NCBI GenBank assembly: GCA_028292265.1
Contig: JAQGMR010000001.1
Span: 62,001 to 126,000 of the forward strand
Source of the DNA: Herminiimonas sp.
Lineage (GTDB): Bacteria > Pseudomonadota > Gammaproteobacteria > Burkholderiales > Burkholderiaceae_D
DNA: 64,000 nt
Reading direction: 5' to 3'
Below are positions 1 through 8,384 of this stretch, in pieces. Every line of letters starts with the position of its first letter. Within the stretch, counting starts at the first letter, position 1. The notes beneath the pieces were generated by a model that was not told the origin of the DNA, searched no databases, and saw nothing but the letters and a program-made list of their open reading frames with translations. The position numbers and the translations under genes were made by a program.

Positions 1-601
1 CCTTTGCCGGATCGGCACCCGCACTGGCGGCGAACAGCAAGGCTTCCGAGACGGCTTCTATGTTAAGCGCAACGATGATCTGATTTGCTACCTTGGTGGT
101 CTGGCCATCGCCATTGCCGCCGACCAGGGTGATGTTCTTGCCCATAAGGTCAAACAGCGGCTTGACCTTGTCGAAGGTCTCCTGCGCCGCTCCAACCATG
201 ATGGTTAGCGTAGCAGCCTTGGCCCCTACTTCACCGCCCGATACAGGCGCGTCGACATACTCGCAGCCGAGGGCATTGATCCGCGTGGCGAATTCCTTGG
301 TCGCCATCGGCGAGATCGAACTCATGTCGATCACGGTCTTGCCTTGCGCCAGGCCACTTGCCACGCCATTGGCGCCGAACAGAACGGCTTCAACATCGGG
401 CGTATCTGGCAGCATCATGATGATGATGTCGGCCTGCTTCGCCACCTCGGCGGCTGAGGCGCACACCACACCGCCCTTCTCGACCAGTTCTCCGGTTGGC
501 GTTGTCCTGCTGTGCAGATAGAGCGCATGTCCGCCTGCCTGAAGGTTTGTCGCCATGGGTTTGCCCATGATGCCCAGTCCGATAAATCCGATTTTCGCCA
601 T
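1..601 (-). CDS. NAD(P)-dependent 3-hydroxyisobutyrate dehydrogenase / tartronate semialdehyde reductase family, partial
   Basis: About 200 N-terminal residues are visible; the C-terminal third lies beyond the left edge. The ATG at 601 opens with MAKIGFIGLGIMGKPMA, the Rossmann GxGxxG motif of the beta-hydroxyacid dehydrogenase family, and the substrate-binding signature DAPVSGGEVGA follows about 120 residues in. The reading stays open to position 1. Family members reduce tartronate semialdehyde to glycerate or oxidise 3-hydroxyisobutyrate with NAD(P). The opening resembles GarR/GlxR most, but the catalytic Lys region is only just entered, so the substrate is not settled. Its operon partners are outside the window. 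Confidence 0.85.
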   Translation of the reverse strand, partial: MAKIGFIGLGIMGKPMATNLQAGGHALYLHSRTTPTGELVEKGGVVCASAAEVAKQADIIIMMLPDTPDVEAVLFGANGVASGLAQGKTVIDMSSISPMATKEFATRINALGCEYVDAPVSGGEVGAKAATLTIMVGAAQETFDKVKPLFDLMGKNITLVGGNGDGQTTKVANQIIVALNIEAVSEALLFAASAGADPAK

Positions 602-955
602 GATGTCTTCCTGAAAAAGTGAACGTTCGCGCGGCCGTGCCGCCGTGTTGCCGTCGATGCTCGATTGTTATTGGTCGCCGCTCGCGGCTATTGCTAGGGG
701 TCGGGATTGCGGTCGAATTTGTAGTCGTTCTTTTTGATTGCGCGGCTGCAAGCCCAGATTTGCCCGCCCCGCGCCGGACACTGTACCGGAGATCGGCTCG
801 CTTTACAGCACCGGGCAATGACACTTGGCCGGACCACCTTCGCGACGCGTGAAAAGAGCCAGGTAAGGGCTACGGTGCCCGAGAATCGGGCTTTTCGCAC
901 ATTCAGGCATGCCAATTGCTTCTACGAGGAAACACTTACTAGAGGCAATGCCACC
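602..955. other. Divergent intergenic region
   Basis: This is 354 bases between the divergent dehydrogenase and PEP-CTERM genes. The short overlapping reading frames show no recognisable protein features. The only element I can support is a sigma-54-type promoter at 904-920. Confidence 0.5.
904..920 (+). promoter_or_regulatory. Candidate sigma-54 (RpoN) promoter
   Basis: The sequence caGGCATGccaaTTGCt fits the -24/-12 consensus (TGGCACG-N4-TTGC), with GG at 906-907 and GC at 918-919 at the required spacing. The predicted start of transcription is near 931, about 25 bases before the ATG at 956. The -24 element deviates from the consensus at two positions. PEP-CTERM genes are known targets of the PrsK/PrsR-RpoN system in some betaproteobacteria, which makes the location plausible. 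Confidence 0.5.
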
Positions 956-2071
956 ATGCGCTACTTGCTCACCCCCCTTGCTTTCGTTCTGCTCGCCGGC
1001 CCCGCATTCGGCGGGCTTCCTCCTTCCCATCCAGTGACAAGCTTGGGCAGCTCCGGAGGGAACACCATGGACGAAAACACTAACAATTTTGGTCACATCC
1101 TGGCTTTAAGGGACACTGGCGGTACTTCCGCTTCCTCGCCATCGTTGAATGGGCGTGGCGAAACCAGCGCATCCGGACAAACGGAGGGCAGAAGCTTCAA
1201 CTCCGCCTTCTGGCTCGACGGTGCGGGGCAGGTGGCCGCTTACGGCGGTCGTCCAGGCTCCCACGCCTGCCTGTACGCAGACAGCCTGGCGCTTGATTTT
1301 GAAGCGCTGGGAGGAAACAGTAACGCCGCCTATGGCATCAGTGATGGCGGTCAGGTGGCGGGCCACAAGACACGGAGCGGCAAGTCGGCGTCGGACGCTG
1401 ACTCGTACGGGAATGGCAGCATGGGCGGGCCGGGAGCATCCCGCGATACGGACAACTTCGGCACCGGTGCCATCCTGGCCAACGGCGCCAACTCGGGCAA
1501 CGGCGGCAACTTCGGCAACTTCGGCAACGGCGCTAACGTCGGCAGCGGCGGCAACCTCAATTCCGGCACGAACAACGGGGAACAGGCGGGGGGCTCGAAT
1601 GACTCAGGCAGCAGTCCAGGTTCGCACGCCTCGCCGTTTGCAAATGGCAGCGGCGGCGGCATCGGGGCATCCGGTGGAAACTACGGCGGCGGTGGTGGTG
1701 GTGGTGGCGGTACCAATGGGGGTCAGACGGGCGGCAATGGAGGCAATGGCGGCGGACCCGGCAATGCACCTCCCCATGACCTCCTGACGGATGGCGGCGT
1801 GCTGAAAGACTTCAATGCCCTGCTCCATCCGACGTCCGGCTTTACACCAGAAGGAACGACCGGCACCGACGGCAATGGGCAGCTGGCTGCCGTCGACTGC
1901 ACCGGTCAATGCGACACAGCCTTGCCAAGCCGGTCCGAGCCTACTGCGGTTCCCGAACCCGGATCCCTCGCGCTTTTCACGTTGGCACTGGCGGCCCTGG
2001 CTGCATCGGGATGGATTCGCAGGAAAAGGGTGGTTCCCGCAACGTCTCGCGGTCCGCAGCCAGCGCGGTAG
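956..2071 (+). CDS. PEP-CTERM sorted surface protein with degenerate HAF repeats and a Gly/Asn-rich insert
   Basis: The 371-residue product starts with a signal peptide (MRYLLTPLAFVLLAGPAFG). It ends with a PEP-CTERM signal: VPEPGS near residue 332, a hydrophobic helix, then a basic RRKR cluster. This tripartite tail is recognised by exosortase and marks export and anchoring or release at the outer surface. Segments such as AYGISDGGQVAG (about 125-136) and the DGGVLKDFNALLHPTSGF stretch resemble HAF-family extracellular repeats. Between them, roughly residues 140-305 are almost pure Gly/Asn/Ser, including a run of nine glycines. The start at 956 is chosen over an upstream in-frame codon (734) because it creates the signal peptide and follows AGAGG at 941-945. 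Confidence 0.85.
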   Translation: MRYLLTPLAFVLLAGPAFGGLPPSHPVTSLGSSGGNTMDENTNNFGHILALRDTGGTSASSPSLNGRGETSASGQTEGRSFNSAFWLDGAGQVAAYGGRPGSHACLYADSLALDFEALGGNSNAAYGISDGGQVAGHKTRSGKSASDADSYGNGSMGGPGASRDTDNFGTGAILANGANSGNGGNFGNFGNGANVGSGGNLNSGTNNGEQAGGSNDSGSSPGSHASPFANGSGGGIGASGGNYGGGGGGGGGTNGGQTGGNGGNGGGPGNAPPHDLLTDGGVLKDFNALLHPTSGFTPEGTTGTDGNGQLAAVDCTGQCDTALPSRSEPTAVPEPGSLALFTLALAALAASGWIRRKRVVPATSRGPQPAR

Positions 2072-2090
2072 AACGCCCTCTGCCGCGCAG

Positions 2091-3104
2091 TTAGTCCATC
2101 CTGGGAGTCAGCCGAACGTGCGCGACCTTTTCTTCCATAGACTTCGCCATCAGCTTGACCAGCGCGTACACCGTATCGATATGCGGCGTGGGCGTCTCAG
2201 TCAAACGGCCAAGCTCGATGATGGCGCCAACCAAAGCCTCGACCTCCGGCGCACGGCCGGCTTCAATATCCTGAAGCATCGATGTCTTGTGCCTGCCCAC
2301 TTTTTCAGCACCGGCAATGCGCTTTTCCAGCGGAACGCGGAAGCTAATGCCGAGTTTAGCCGCGACGGCCTGCGCCTCCAGCATCATGTCGGTCGCAAGC
2401 TGGCGGGTCAGCGGGTACTGGCAGATGTCGACCAGTGTTGAATGAGACAGCGCGCTGATGGGATTGAACGTCAGGTTGCCCCACAACTTCAGCCACATTT
2501 CGGCACGGATGTTGTCCAGCACCGGCGCCTTGAAGCCGGCGCGGGTCAGCGCTTCCGAAACGCGGGTCACCCTCTCAGTGGTGGACCCATCCAGTTCGCC
2601 GACAGGAAAGCGGTCGCCCTCGATGTGCAGCACCACGCCCGGCTCGATAAGCTCTGACGCCGGATATACCACGCAGCCGATAACGCGGCGCGCAGGAAGC
2701 GCTTCGGCCAGGGTGCCGTCTGGATCAACGCTCTCCACCCGCCGCCCATCCCATTGACCGCCAATGCCGTGGAAGTACCAGTACGGAATACCGTTCTGCA
2801 TGGTGACTACCGACGTCTCGGGGCCGAACAGCTTGGGCACATCATTGGCGACCGACCGGACCTGATGCGACTTGAGCGCCAGAATCACCACGTCCTGGAT
2901 GCCTGCTTCATCGTAATTGTCGGTCGCTCGTACATTGGTCGCTACTTCTTCCTTGCCATCCTGCGAGATCAGCTTGAGGCCATTCTTGCGAATGGCTGTC
3001 AGGTTGGCCCCGCGCACAATAAACGTGACATCCTCGCCGGCAAGGGCCAGCCTTGCGCCGACGTAGCCGCCGATGCCTCCCGCTCCTACTATCGCGATCT
3101 TCAT
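2091..3104 (-). CDS. 2-dehydropantoate 2-reductase (ApbA/PanE) family protein
   Basis: The 337-residue protein starts MKIAIVGAGGIGGYVGARLA, the NADP-binding Rossmann motif of ketopantoate reductases, and keeps the two-domain ApbA/PanE layout to the end. PanE reduces 2-dehydropantoate to pantoate in CoA synthesis. Many paralogues in catabolic clusters act on other 2-oxo acids. This one sits 13 bases downstream of a fumarylacetoacetate-hydrolase-family gene and downstream of two IclR regulators, so a catabolic role is more likely than housekeeping PanE. The ATG at 3104 is preferred because the GxGxxG motif should lie at the extreme N-terminus; a longer frame from 3152 overlaps the neighbour. 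Confidence 0.85.
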   Translation of the reverse strand: MKIAIVGAGGIGGYVGARLALAGEDVTFIVRGANLTAIRKNGLKLISQDGKEEVATNVRATDNYDEAGIQDVVILALKSHQVRSVANDVPKLFGPETSVVTMQNGIPYWYFHGIGGQWDGRRVESVDPDGTLAEALPARRVIGCVVYPASELIEPGVVLHIEGDRFPVGELDGSTTERVTRVSEALTRAGFKAPVLDNIRAEMWLKLWGNLTFNPISALSHSTLVDICQYPLTRQLATDMMLEAQAVAAKLGISFRVPLEKRIAGAEKVGRHKTSMLQDIEAGRAPEVEALVGAIIELGRLTETPTPHIDTVYALVKLMAKSMEEKVAHVRLTPRMD

Positions 3105-3117
3105 GGTTTGCTCCGGT

Positions 3118-3885
3118 TTACTCAAAGCGGTTGATGAGTCGTCCGATGCCATCGATTTCCACTTCGACGGTGCTGCCCGGCTTCATGGATCCAACGCCGA
3201 CTGAAGTGCCGCACAGGATGATGTCGCCAGGAAGAAGGGTGAGGTCACGGGAGATCGCGCTTACCAGCCGTGCGACTGGGCACAGCATGTCGCTAACCGC
3301 GTAGTCCTGCCGCACGTCGCCGTTCAAGATCGTGCGCACGCGCAGGGTTGCCGGGTCAAGGCCGGTGGCTACCACCGGGCCAAACGGGCAGAACGTGTCG
3401 AAGCCCTTGGCACGCACCCATTGCGTGAAGGAGGGATCGCGATTCAGTATGTCGGCATGCGTGACGTCGTTGGCGCAGGTATAGCCAAATACGACCTGCA
3501 TCGCGTCTTCTTCGCTAACTCCTGTGCACTTCTTTCCGATGACGATGCCAAGCTCACCCTCATAGACAATTTTCCCCTCCGCCAGCGGCTTGCGAATGGT
3601 GTCCCCAGGGTCAAGGTAGGAGTTCGGCGACTTGATGAAGTACAGCGGTTCGGGAGGGATTTGCAGCCCCAGCTTCTGCCCAAGTGCGCCGAAGTTGTTC
3701 CAGAGCGCCACGATCTTGCTCGGCTGCGTGGGGGCCAGCACCTTGACGTCCGAAAGCAGGAAGTCCTTGCCGGTATCGAGCGGGCGCTCGAACATGTTGC
3801 CTTCGTACAGGCGAATCAGTTCATGGTCGAGCGTGCCAATCCGCACCGTGTCCTGGTACATGAATCGAATCCATCGCTGTTGCAT
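3118..3885 (-). CDS. Fumarylacetoacetate hydrolase (FAH) family protein
   Basis: The 255-residue product has the FAH C-terminal fold. Acidic metal ligands lie in VYEGELGIVIGKKC, and the family signature CANDVTHADILNRDPSFTQW is followed by KGFDTFCPFGP. Members cleave C-C bonds of diketo acids or decarboxylate/hydrate ring-cleavage products in the cytoplasm, using Mg2+. AGAGG lies just upstream of the ATG. It is co-transcribed with the ApbA-like gene (13-base gap). The substrate cannot be read from the sequence. Confidence 0.85.
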   Translation of the reverse strand: MQQRWIRFMYQDTVRIGTLDHELIRLYEGNMFERPLDTGKDFLLSDVKVLAPTQPSKIVALWNNFGALGQKLGLQIPPEPLYFIKSPNSYLDPGDTIRKPLAEGKIVYEGELGIVIGKKCTGVSEEDAMQVVFGYTCANDVTHADILNRDPSFTQWVRAKGFDTFCPFGPVVATGLDPATLRVRTILNGDVRQDYAVSDMLCPVARLVSAISRDLTLLPGDIILCGTSVGVGSMKPGSTVEVEIDGIGRLINRFE

Positions 3886-4096
3886 CGAGAACCTCTCGTT
3901 TCATGTTGGGTGGCGGCGTGCCTTCAGTAGAAGCTAATGGACGCGACCCATTACGCATAGTGAATGTTTTTAATGGTAAGCATTTAGAGTCGGTTATGTG
4001 AGCGACCTAAAGGGCCGTCGTCAGAGTGACCACCGGGGCGTGTGGCTCGCCATGCTGCGCAAAGTTTAGGCAGCGGCAAAAATCAGGAAACTTGAG

Positions 4097-5005
4097 CTAG
4101 GTCAGGCCAACCAGCACTTCGACGCTGCGCACCAGCGCTATCAATCGCGGCGCGATGTCGCGGTCGATCTCGGCGAAGCGCCCGGTCTGGGCACTTGTGC
4201 CGCAATTGAATACGAACAAGGCGCCGTCCAGCGGCTTTGCCAGCGGCACCGCAAAGCCGAACACGTCGCCGCGCCACTCGCCGCGATTTACGCAGTAGCC
4301 GCTCTGCTCAAATGCCTTACGCGCCTCCTGCGCAGGCGTTGCAAACTCCCGGTATTGCACCGGATCGCTGACCCGCAACTGGTTGAGTACCATCTCGCGC
4401 TCCGCCGCCGGAGCGCGAGACAACCACGCGCGGCCCATCGCGGTGGAAAGCAGCGGTATGGAAGCGCCAATGTCAGGCGTCATCACCAGGCTATCGGTCG
4501 AACGCGCGGTTTCAACGTAGACCATCCGGGTGCGGTCGCGAATGCCGAGCGACACCGCACCACTCACATGATCGGCAAGATTCTTCATGAGGGGCCGCGC
4601 GATCTGGCGGATCTGCATGCTGGCCAGCAGCGGGTAGCCCATCGCCAGAACCGAAGCCCCAAGGCGGTACTTGCCGCGCTGCGCATCGTGTCGCAGGTAG
4701 CCAAGCACCACAAGGGTGTGTGTCAGGCGAGATACGGTACTGGTCGACAACCCGGTGCGCTGCGCGAAGTCGCGATTGCCAAGCACCGATTCGCCCGCGT
4801 GGAAACACAGTAGCAGGTCGATTCCGCTTGAAAGGGTGCTGGCAAACTGTGAATCGCGCTCCGCATTAGCGAACCTGGCCGGCACGCCGGTGCTGCGCTT
4901 CGCCACGCGGGTCGACATGGATGCCGTCGCTGAATTTGGGGTGCGCTTATGGGCAAGCCCGGTGTTGGGCTTGAGCTTGAGCTTGGGCTCGTCCTTGTGA
5001 ATCAT
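4097..5005 (-). CDS. IclR-family transcriptional regulator (downstream copy)
   Basis: The 302-residue protein has an N-terminal winged helix (about 55-115; FAQRTGLSTSTVSRLTHTL is the recognition helix region) and a C-terminal IclR effector domain (about 130-295). Its ATG overlaps the stop of the upstream IclR gene as ATGA (5002-5005), so the two are translationally coupled. The copies share long motifs (MGYPLLA, GASIP-type, SAMGRAWL), which indicates tandem duplication. IclR proteins usually control an adjacent catabolic operon in response to its substrate; the divergent acyl-CoA dehydrogenase operon and the FAH/ApbA genes are the obvious targets. Confidence 0.9.
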   Translation of the reverse strand: MIHKDEPKLKLKPNTGLAHKRTPNSATASMSTRVAKRSTGVPARFANAERDSQFASTLSSGIDLLLCFHAGESVLGNRDFAQRTGLSTSTVSRLTHTLVVLGYLRHDAQRGKYRLGASVLAMGYPLLASMQIRQIARPLMKNLADHVSGAVSLGIRDRTRMVYVETARSTDSLVMTPDIGASIPLLSTAMGRAWLSRAPAAEREMVLNQLRVSDPVQYREFATPAQEARKAFEQSGYCVNRGEWRGDVFGFAVPLAKPLDGALFVFNCGTSAQTGRFAEIDRDIAPRLIALVRSVEVLVGLT

Positions 5006-5904
5006 CCCGTTTTCCCATCCGCTTCGATACGTCGCACAAGGCGCAGCAGCTTTGGCGCCAGCACGCTTTCAAGCTGGCGCGCCCCCGCCCGGATTGCGGG
5101 AACGCCGCAGTTAAACACCAGTATTTCGCCTTCGACAGGCACTCGCATCGGCACCGCGACTGCGTACACGTCGGTCTGCCAGTCGCCGCGGGAAACGCAA
5201 TACCCTTTTTGGGCGAAATCGCTGCAAGCCTGTTCAACTGCTTCGCTCCAGCGCTCCGATTCCTGTGGGAAGCTCTGCCGCAGATCACCGAGAATGGCGT
5301 CGCGCAAGGCCGGGGCGGCTTGCGCCAGCCAGGCGCGCCCCATCGCTGATTGCATGATGGGCAGGGAGGCGCCGATATCTGGCCGGAACGCGATACCGTG
5401 GTGGCCGCGCACCGTCTCGAGGTACACCATGCTCATGCGGTCCCGCATTCCGAGAGACACGGAGCCTCCAGCATCGTCAGCGAGTTGACGCATGCGCGGC
5501 CGCGCGGTTTGCCGTATTGCCAGGTTTGCCAGCAGCGGATAGCCAAGCGAGAGCGTGGTTGAACCAAGCCGATAGCGCCGCAGTTGCGGGTCGAAGTTGA
5601 CCATGCCGCGCGCGGCGAGTGTGTAGGTCAACCGAGAGATCGTTGCCTTTGACAACCCGGTGCGCTCGGACAGTTGCTTGTTGCTGAGGGCCGACTCACC
5701 GACCTTAAAGCATTCGAGCACGGCAAGGCCATGCGCCAGCGTCGTGGCGAAATTTGGGTCGGGGTGACGCTGGCGCGCGGGGTCAGGTTTACGGCTCACG
5801 GTGGGGCGGCTGAGAGTTCCGGCGAAGGTGGAAACGGCTACGATCATAGCGCCAGCGCGCGTGCCGGTGCGCGGCTTCAAATTCAGAGCAGTGCATTCGG
5901 TCAT
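5002..5904 (-). CDS. IclR-family transcriptional regulator (upstream copy)
   Basis: The 300-residue product has a winged helix at about 50-110 (LSERTGLSKATISRLTYTL) and an IclR effector domain after about residue 125. It is the first gene of the reverse-strand group and is divergent from the acyl-CoA dehydrogenase gene at 6133. It shares the layout and many motifs of its partner at 4097, but the two have diverged clearly in the N-terminal 45 residues. Co-production through the ATGA overlap would allow hetero-oligomers; that is inference. Confidence 0.9.
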   Translation of the reverse strand: MTECTALNLKPRTGTRAGAMIVAVSTFAGTLSRPTVSRKPDPARQRHPDPNFATTLAHGLAVLECFKVGESALSNKQLSERTGLSKATISRLTYTLAARGMVNFDPQLRRYRLGSTTLSLGYPLLANLAIRQTARPRMRQLADDAGGSVSLGMRDRMSMVYLETVRGHHGIAFRPDIGASLPIMQSAMGRAWLAQAAPALRDAILGDLRQSFPQESERWSEAVEQACSDFAQKGYCVSRGDWQTDVYAVAVPMRVPVEGEILVFNCGVPAIRAGARQLESVLAPKLLRLVRRIEADGKTG

Positions 5905-5989
5905 TCAATATCTTGAAACGCGGCCTGTAAAACGGGGTTTCCGATTGGCAGCCATCGACGAAGGTAGTTGACGCGTGCCGGGGGTTACG

Positions 5990-6005
5990 CAGTTCTTGAT
6001 AACTG
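5990..6005. promoter_or_regulatory. Inverted repeat in the IclR/acyl-CoA dehydrogenase divergent promoter region
   Basis: CAGTT-cttgat-AACTG is a perfect 5-bp inverted repeat with a 6-base spacer, midway between the divergent starts. Close by, ATATCTTG (near 5910) and CAAGATAT (near 6030) form a second, widely spaced inverted pair flanking the region. These are plausible operators for the IclR pair, but short palindromes arise by chance and there is no direct evidence. Confidence 0.3.
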
Positions 6006-6132
6006 AAATCCCGGGTCTCTGCTCACCAAGATATCAAAACAGACGTTTCGTTAGCGGCGGCTTGTTGCTAATCTGGATTCTGACAATACTGCCGTCGTGC
6101 CCGTAGCGACGGCCAAAATAACGAGACGAGAC

Positions 6133-7317
6133 ATGATCCGCGACCCGGATGGATTCAAGCAATTCCTGGATGAACTGGGGAAGTTCGTGCGCGAGCAACT
6201 CGTGCCGCATGAGCGGACCGTCATTGAGCAGGACTGCATTCCGGAACAAGTGGTGCTGCAGATGGCCCGCAAAGGGCTGTTTGGCTATTCGATTCCGGAA
6301 CAGTACGGTGGCGCTGGCATGACCACGGAAGAACTGGCGATGGCGGCGATAGCGCTGTCCCAGTGCTCAGTGGCGTTTCGCGCACGCGTCGGCACCAACA
6401 CTGGTATTGGTTCCGAGGCGCTGGTGGCGGACGGCACGCCGGGACAAAAGCTTAAATACCTGCCGCGCCTTGCCAGCGGCGAGCTCACCGGCGCGTTCGC
6501 CCTGACTGAATCAGAAGCCGGGTCCGACGCGACATCGCTCAAGACCAGCGCCCGGCGCGAAGGCGACGCCTACATTCTCAATGGCAGCAAATGCTTCATC
6601 ACCAACGCGCCAATCGCAAGCCTCTTTACGGTCCTGGCGCGTACCGATCCTGCCAAACCGGGTGCCTCCGGAATTTCAGCTTTCATTGTGGAACGCGACA
6701 TGCCGGGTCTCTCTACCGGCGCTCCCTATCGCAAGATGGGCCAGGAAGGTTCGCCCGTGGGCGAAGTTTATTTCAGCGATTGCCGGGTGCCCGCCGCCAA
6801 CCTCATTGGCGGAGAAGAAGGTGTCGGGTTTCGCACCGCCATGAAGGTCCTGAACAAGCAGCGCATCCATCTGGCGGCGCTGTGCATTGGCCCGGCGATT
6901 CGCATGCTGGACGAGGCCATTCGTTTTGTGACGACGCGCAAGCAATTCGGCCAGTTCATCGCCGACTTCCAGTTGGTCCAGGCCATGATCGCTGACTGCC
7001 AGACTGAAATTCACGCGGCGCGAGCGCTGGTGCTGCAAACCGCCCGGGAGCGGGACAACGGCGAGGATGTGGCCCTGGCCGCCTCCATCTGCAAATATTT
7101 TGCTTCTGAAATGTGCGGCCGGGTGGCGGACCGCTGTGTGCAAATGTTTGGCGGCTATGGCTACATCGCTGACTTCGGCATTGAGCACTTCTATCGCGAC
7201 GTTCGGCTGTTCCGGCTGTACGAAGGCACCAGTCAGATTCACCAACTTAACATAGCCAAACGCACGCTTGCAGAGAGCGGCTATCCCGGCGCAGAAAGTA
7301 TCCGGAGTCAAAAATAA
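6133..7317 (+). CDS. Acyl-CoA dehydrogenase
   Basis: The 394-residue flavoprotein has the usual N-terminal helical, central beta and C-terminal helical domains. FAD-binding signature one is visible as FALTESEAGSDATSL, and signature two as QMFGGYGYIADFGIEHFYRDVR near the C-terminus. The catalytic Glu is expected in the RLYEGTSQIH stretch, as in short- and medium-chain enzymes. It introduces a 2,3-double bond into an acyl-CoA. I chose the ATG at 6133; an in-frame GTG at 6097 would add 12 residues with no better ribosome site. It heads the forward CoA-linked operon and probably works with the acyl-CoA synthetase at 10601. Confidence 0.9.
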   Translation: MIRDPDGFKQFLDELGKFVREQLVPHERTVIEQDCIPEQVVLQMARKGLFGYSIPEQYGGAGMTTEELAMAAIALSQCSVAFRARVGTNTGIGSEALVADGTPGQKLKYLPRLASGELTGAFALTESEAGSDATSLKTSARREGDAYILNGSKCFITNAPIASLFTVLARTDPAKPGASGISAFIVERDMPGLSTGAPYRKMGQEGSPVGEVYFSDCRVPAANLIGGEEGVGFRTAMKVLNKQRIHLAALCIGPAIRMLDEAIRFVTTRKQFGQFIADFQLVQAMIADCQTEIHAARALVLQTARERDNGEDVALAASICKYFASEMCGRVADRCVQMFGGYGYIADFGIEHFYRDVRLFRLYEGTSQIHQLNIAKRTLAESGYPGAESIRSQK

Positions 7318-7372
7318 GGCGCCAAGAGACCGGCCCGCGTGCCGGCCAGGAGCCCATTCATCAGGAGACAGC

Positions 7373-8341
7373 ATGTTCAAGACCGTATCCGCCCTCGCTC
7401 TATCCCTTGTCGCCTTAAGCCAGCCCGCGCTGGCCGACACCGCCTACCCCAACAAGCCGATCCACCTGGTAGTGCCGTTTGCACCGGGTGGCTCGACCGA
7501 TATCGTGGCACGCCTGCTTGGCCAGCAACTTACCGCCGAACTCGGCCAAACCGTCATCGTGGAAAACCGCCCCGGCGCAGGCGGCAACATCGGTGGCGAC
7601 TATGTGGCCAAGGCCGCGCCGGATGGCTACACCCTGGTGATTGCGGCCGCCGGCCCGACCGTTATCAACCCAAGTCTTTACACAAAAATGCCGTATAACC
7701 CGGCCAAGGATCTTGCCCCGATCACCATGATCGTAAGCGAGTACAACCTGATGGTCATCAACCCGAAGATTCCAGCCAAAACGCTGCAGGAATTTATTGC
7801 CTACGCGAAGACGCAGCCGGGAAAAATCAACTTCGGTTCGCCCGGCAATGGCAGCCCGGCGCATCTTGGCGGAGAACTGCTGAACCAGATGGCGGGCCTG
7901 AAGATGCAGCATATTCCCTACAAGGGCACCGGTCCCGCTGCGACCGACCTGATAGGTGGCCAGATCAGCATGATGATCGACAACATGCCTGCGCTGCTTC
8001 CCTATGTGCAGTCGGGCAGCCTGCGCGCGCTGGCTGTGGCGGGAGACAAGCGGGCGAGCGCCGCGCCGGACGTGCCAACCTTTGCCGAGGCAGGATTGAA
8101 GGACTACAAATTGACTGCATGGAAGGGGCTGATGGCGCCGGCCGGCACGCCGCCAGAAATCATTAACAAGCTGCAGGCTACAGTGGTCAAGGTGCTGGCG
8201 AAGCCCGATCTGCGAAAACGCCTGGTTGATCTGGGCGCCGACCCGGTCGGCAACACGCCACAGGAGTTCGCCGCACAGATCAAATCCGAAACGGCGTGGT
8301 GGGCCAATCTCGTCAAGTCAACCGGCACGAAGCTCGACTAA
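7373..8341 (+). CDS. Bug/TctC-family tripartite tricarboxylate receptor (periplasmic)
   Basis: The 322-residue product has a signal peptide (MFKTVSALALSLVALSQPALA). It then shows the Bug-family hallmarks YPNKPIHLVVPFAPGGSTD and GAGGNIGGDYVAKAAPDGYT. Bug proteins bind small carboxylates in the periplasm and deliver them to TctAB-type membrane subunits, none of which are in this window. The ATG at 7373 follows CAGGAGA at good spacing; a longer frame from 7268 overlaps the upstream gene and lacks a signal peptide. It probably captures the acid handled by the surrounding acyl-CoA operon. Confidence 0.9.
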   Translation: MFKTVSALALSLVALSQPALADTAYPNKPIHLVVPFAPGGSTDIVARLLGQQLTAELGQTVIVENRPGAGGNIGGDYVAKAAPDGYTLVIAAAGPTVINPSLYTKMPYNPAKDLAPITMIVSEYNLMVINPKIPAKTLQEFIAYAKTQPGKINFGSPGNGSPAHLGGELLNQMAGLKMQHIPYKGTGPAATDLIGGQISMMIDNMPALLPYVQSGSLRALAVAGDKRASAAPDVPTFAEAGLKDYKLTAWKGLMAPAGTPPEIINKLQATVVKVLAKPDLRKRLVDLGADPVGNTPQEFAAQIKSETAWWANLVKSTGTKLD

Positions 8342-8384
8342 CCATGATGCTCTCCCGCAAAACACGGATCGCCCGAGGATCCTC

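Noticed and set aside
1470..1770. Short tandem repeats resembling a repeat array
   Set aside because: They are in-frame Gly/Asn/Ser codons of the PEP-CTERM protein, with no constant spacer-repeat pattern, so not CRISPR or intergenic repeats.
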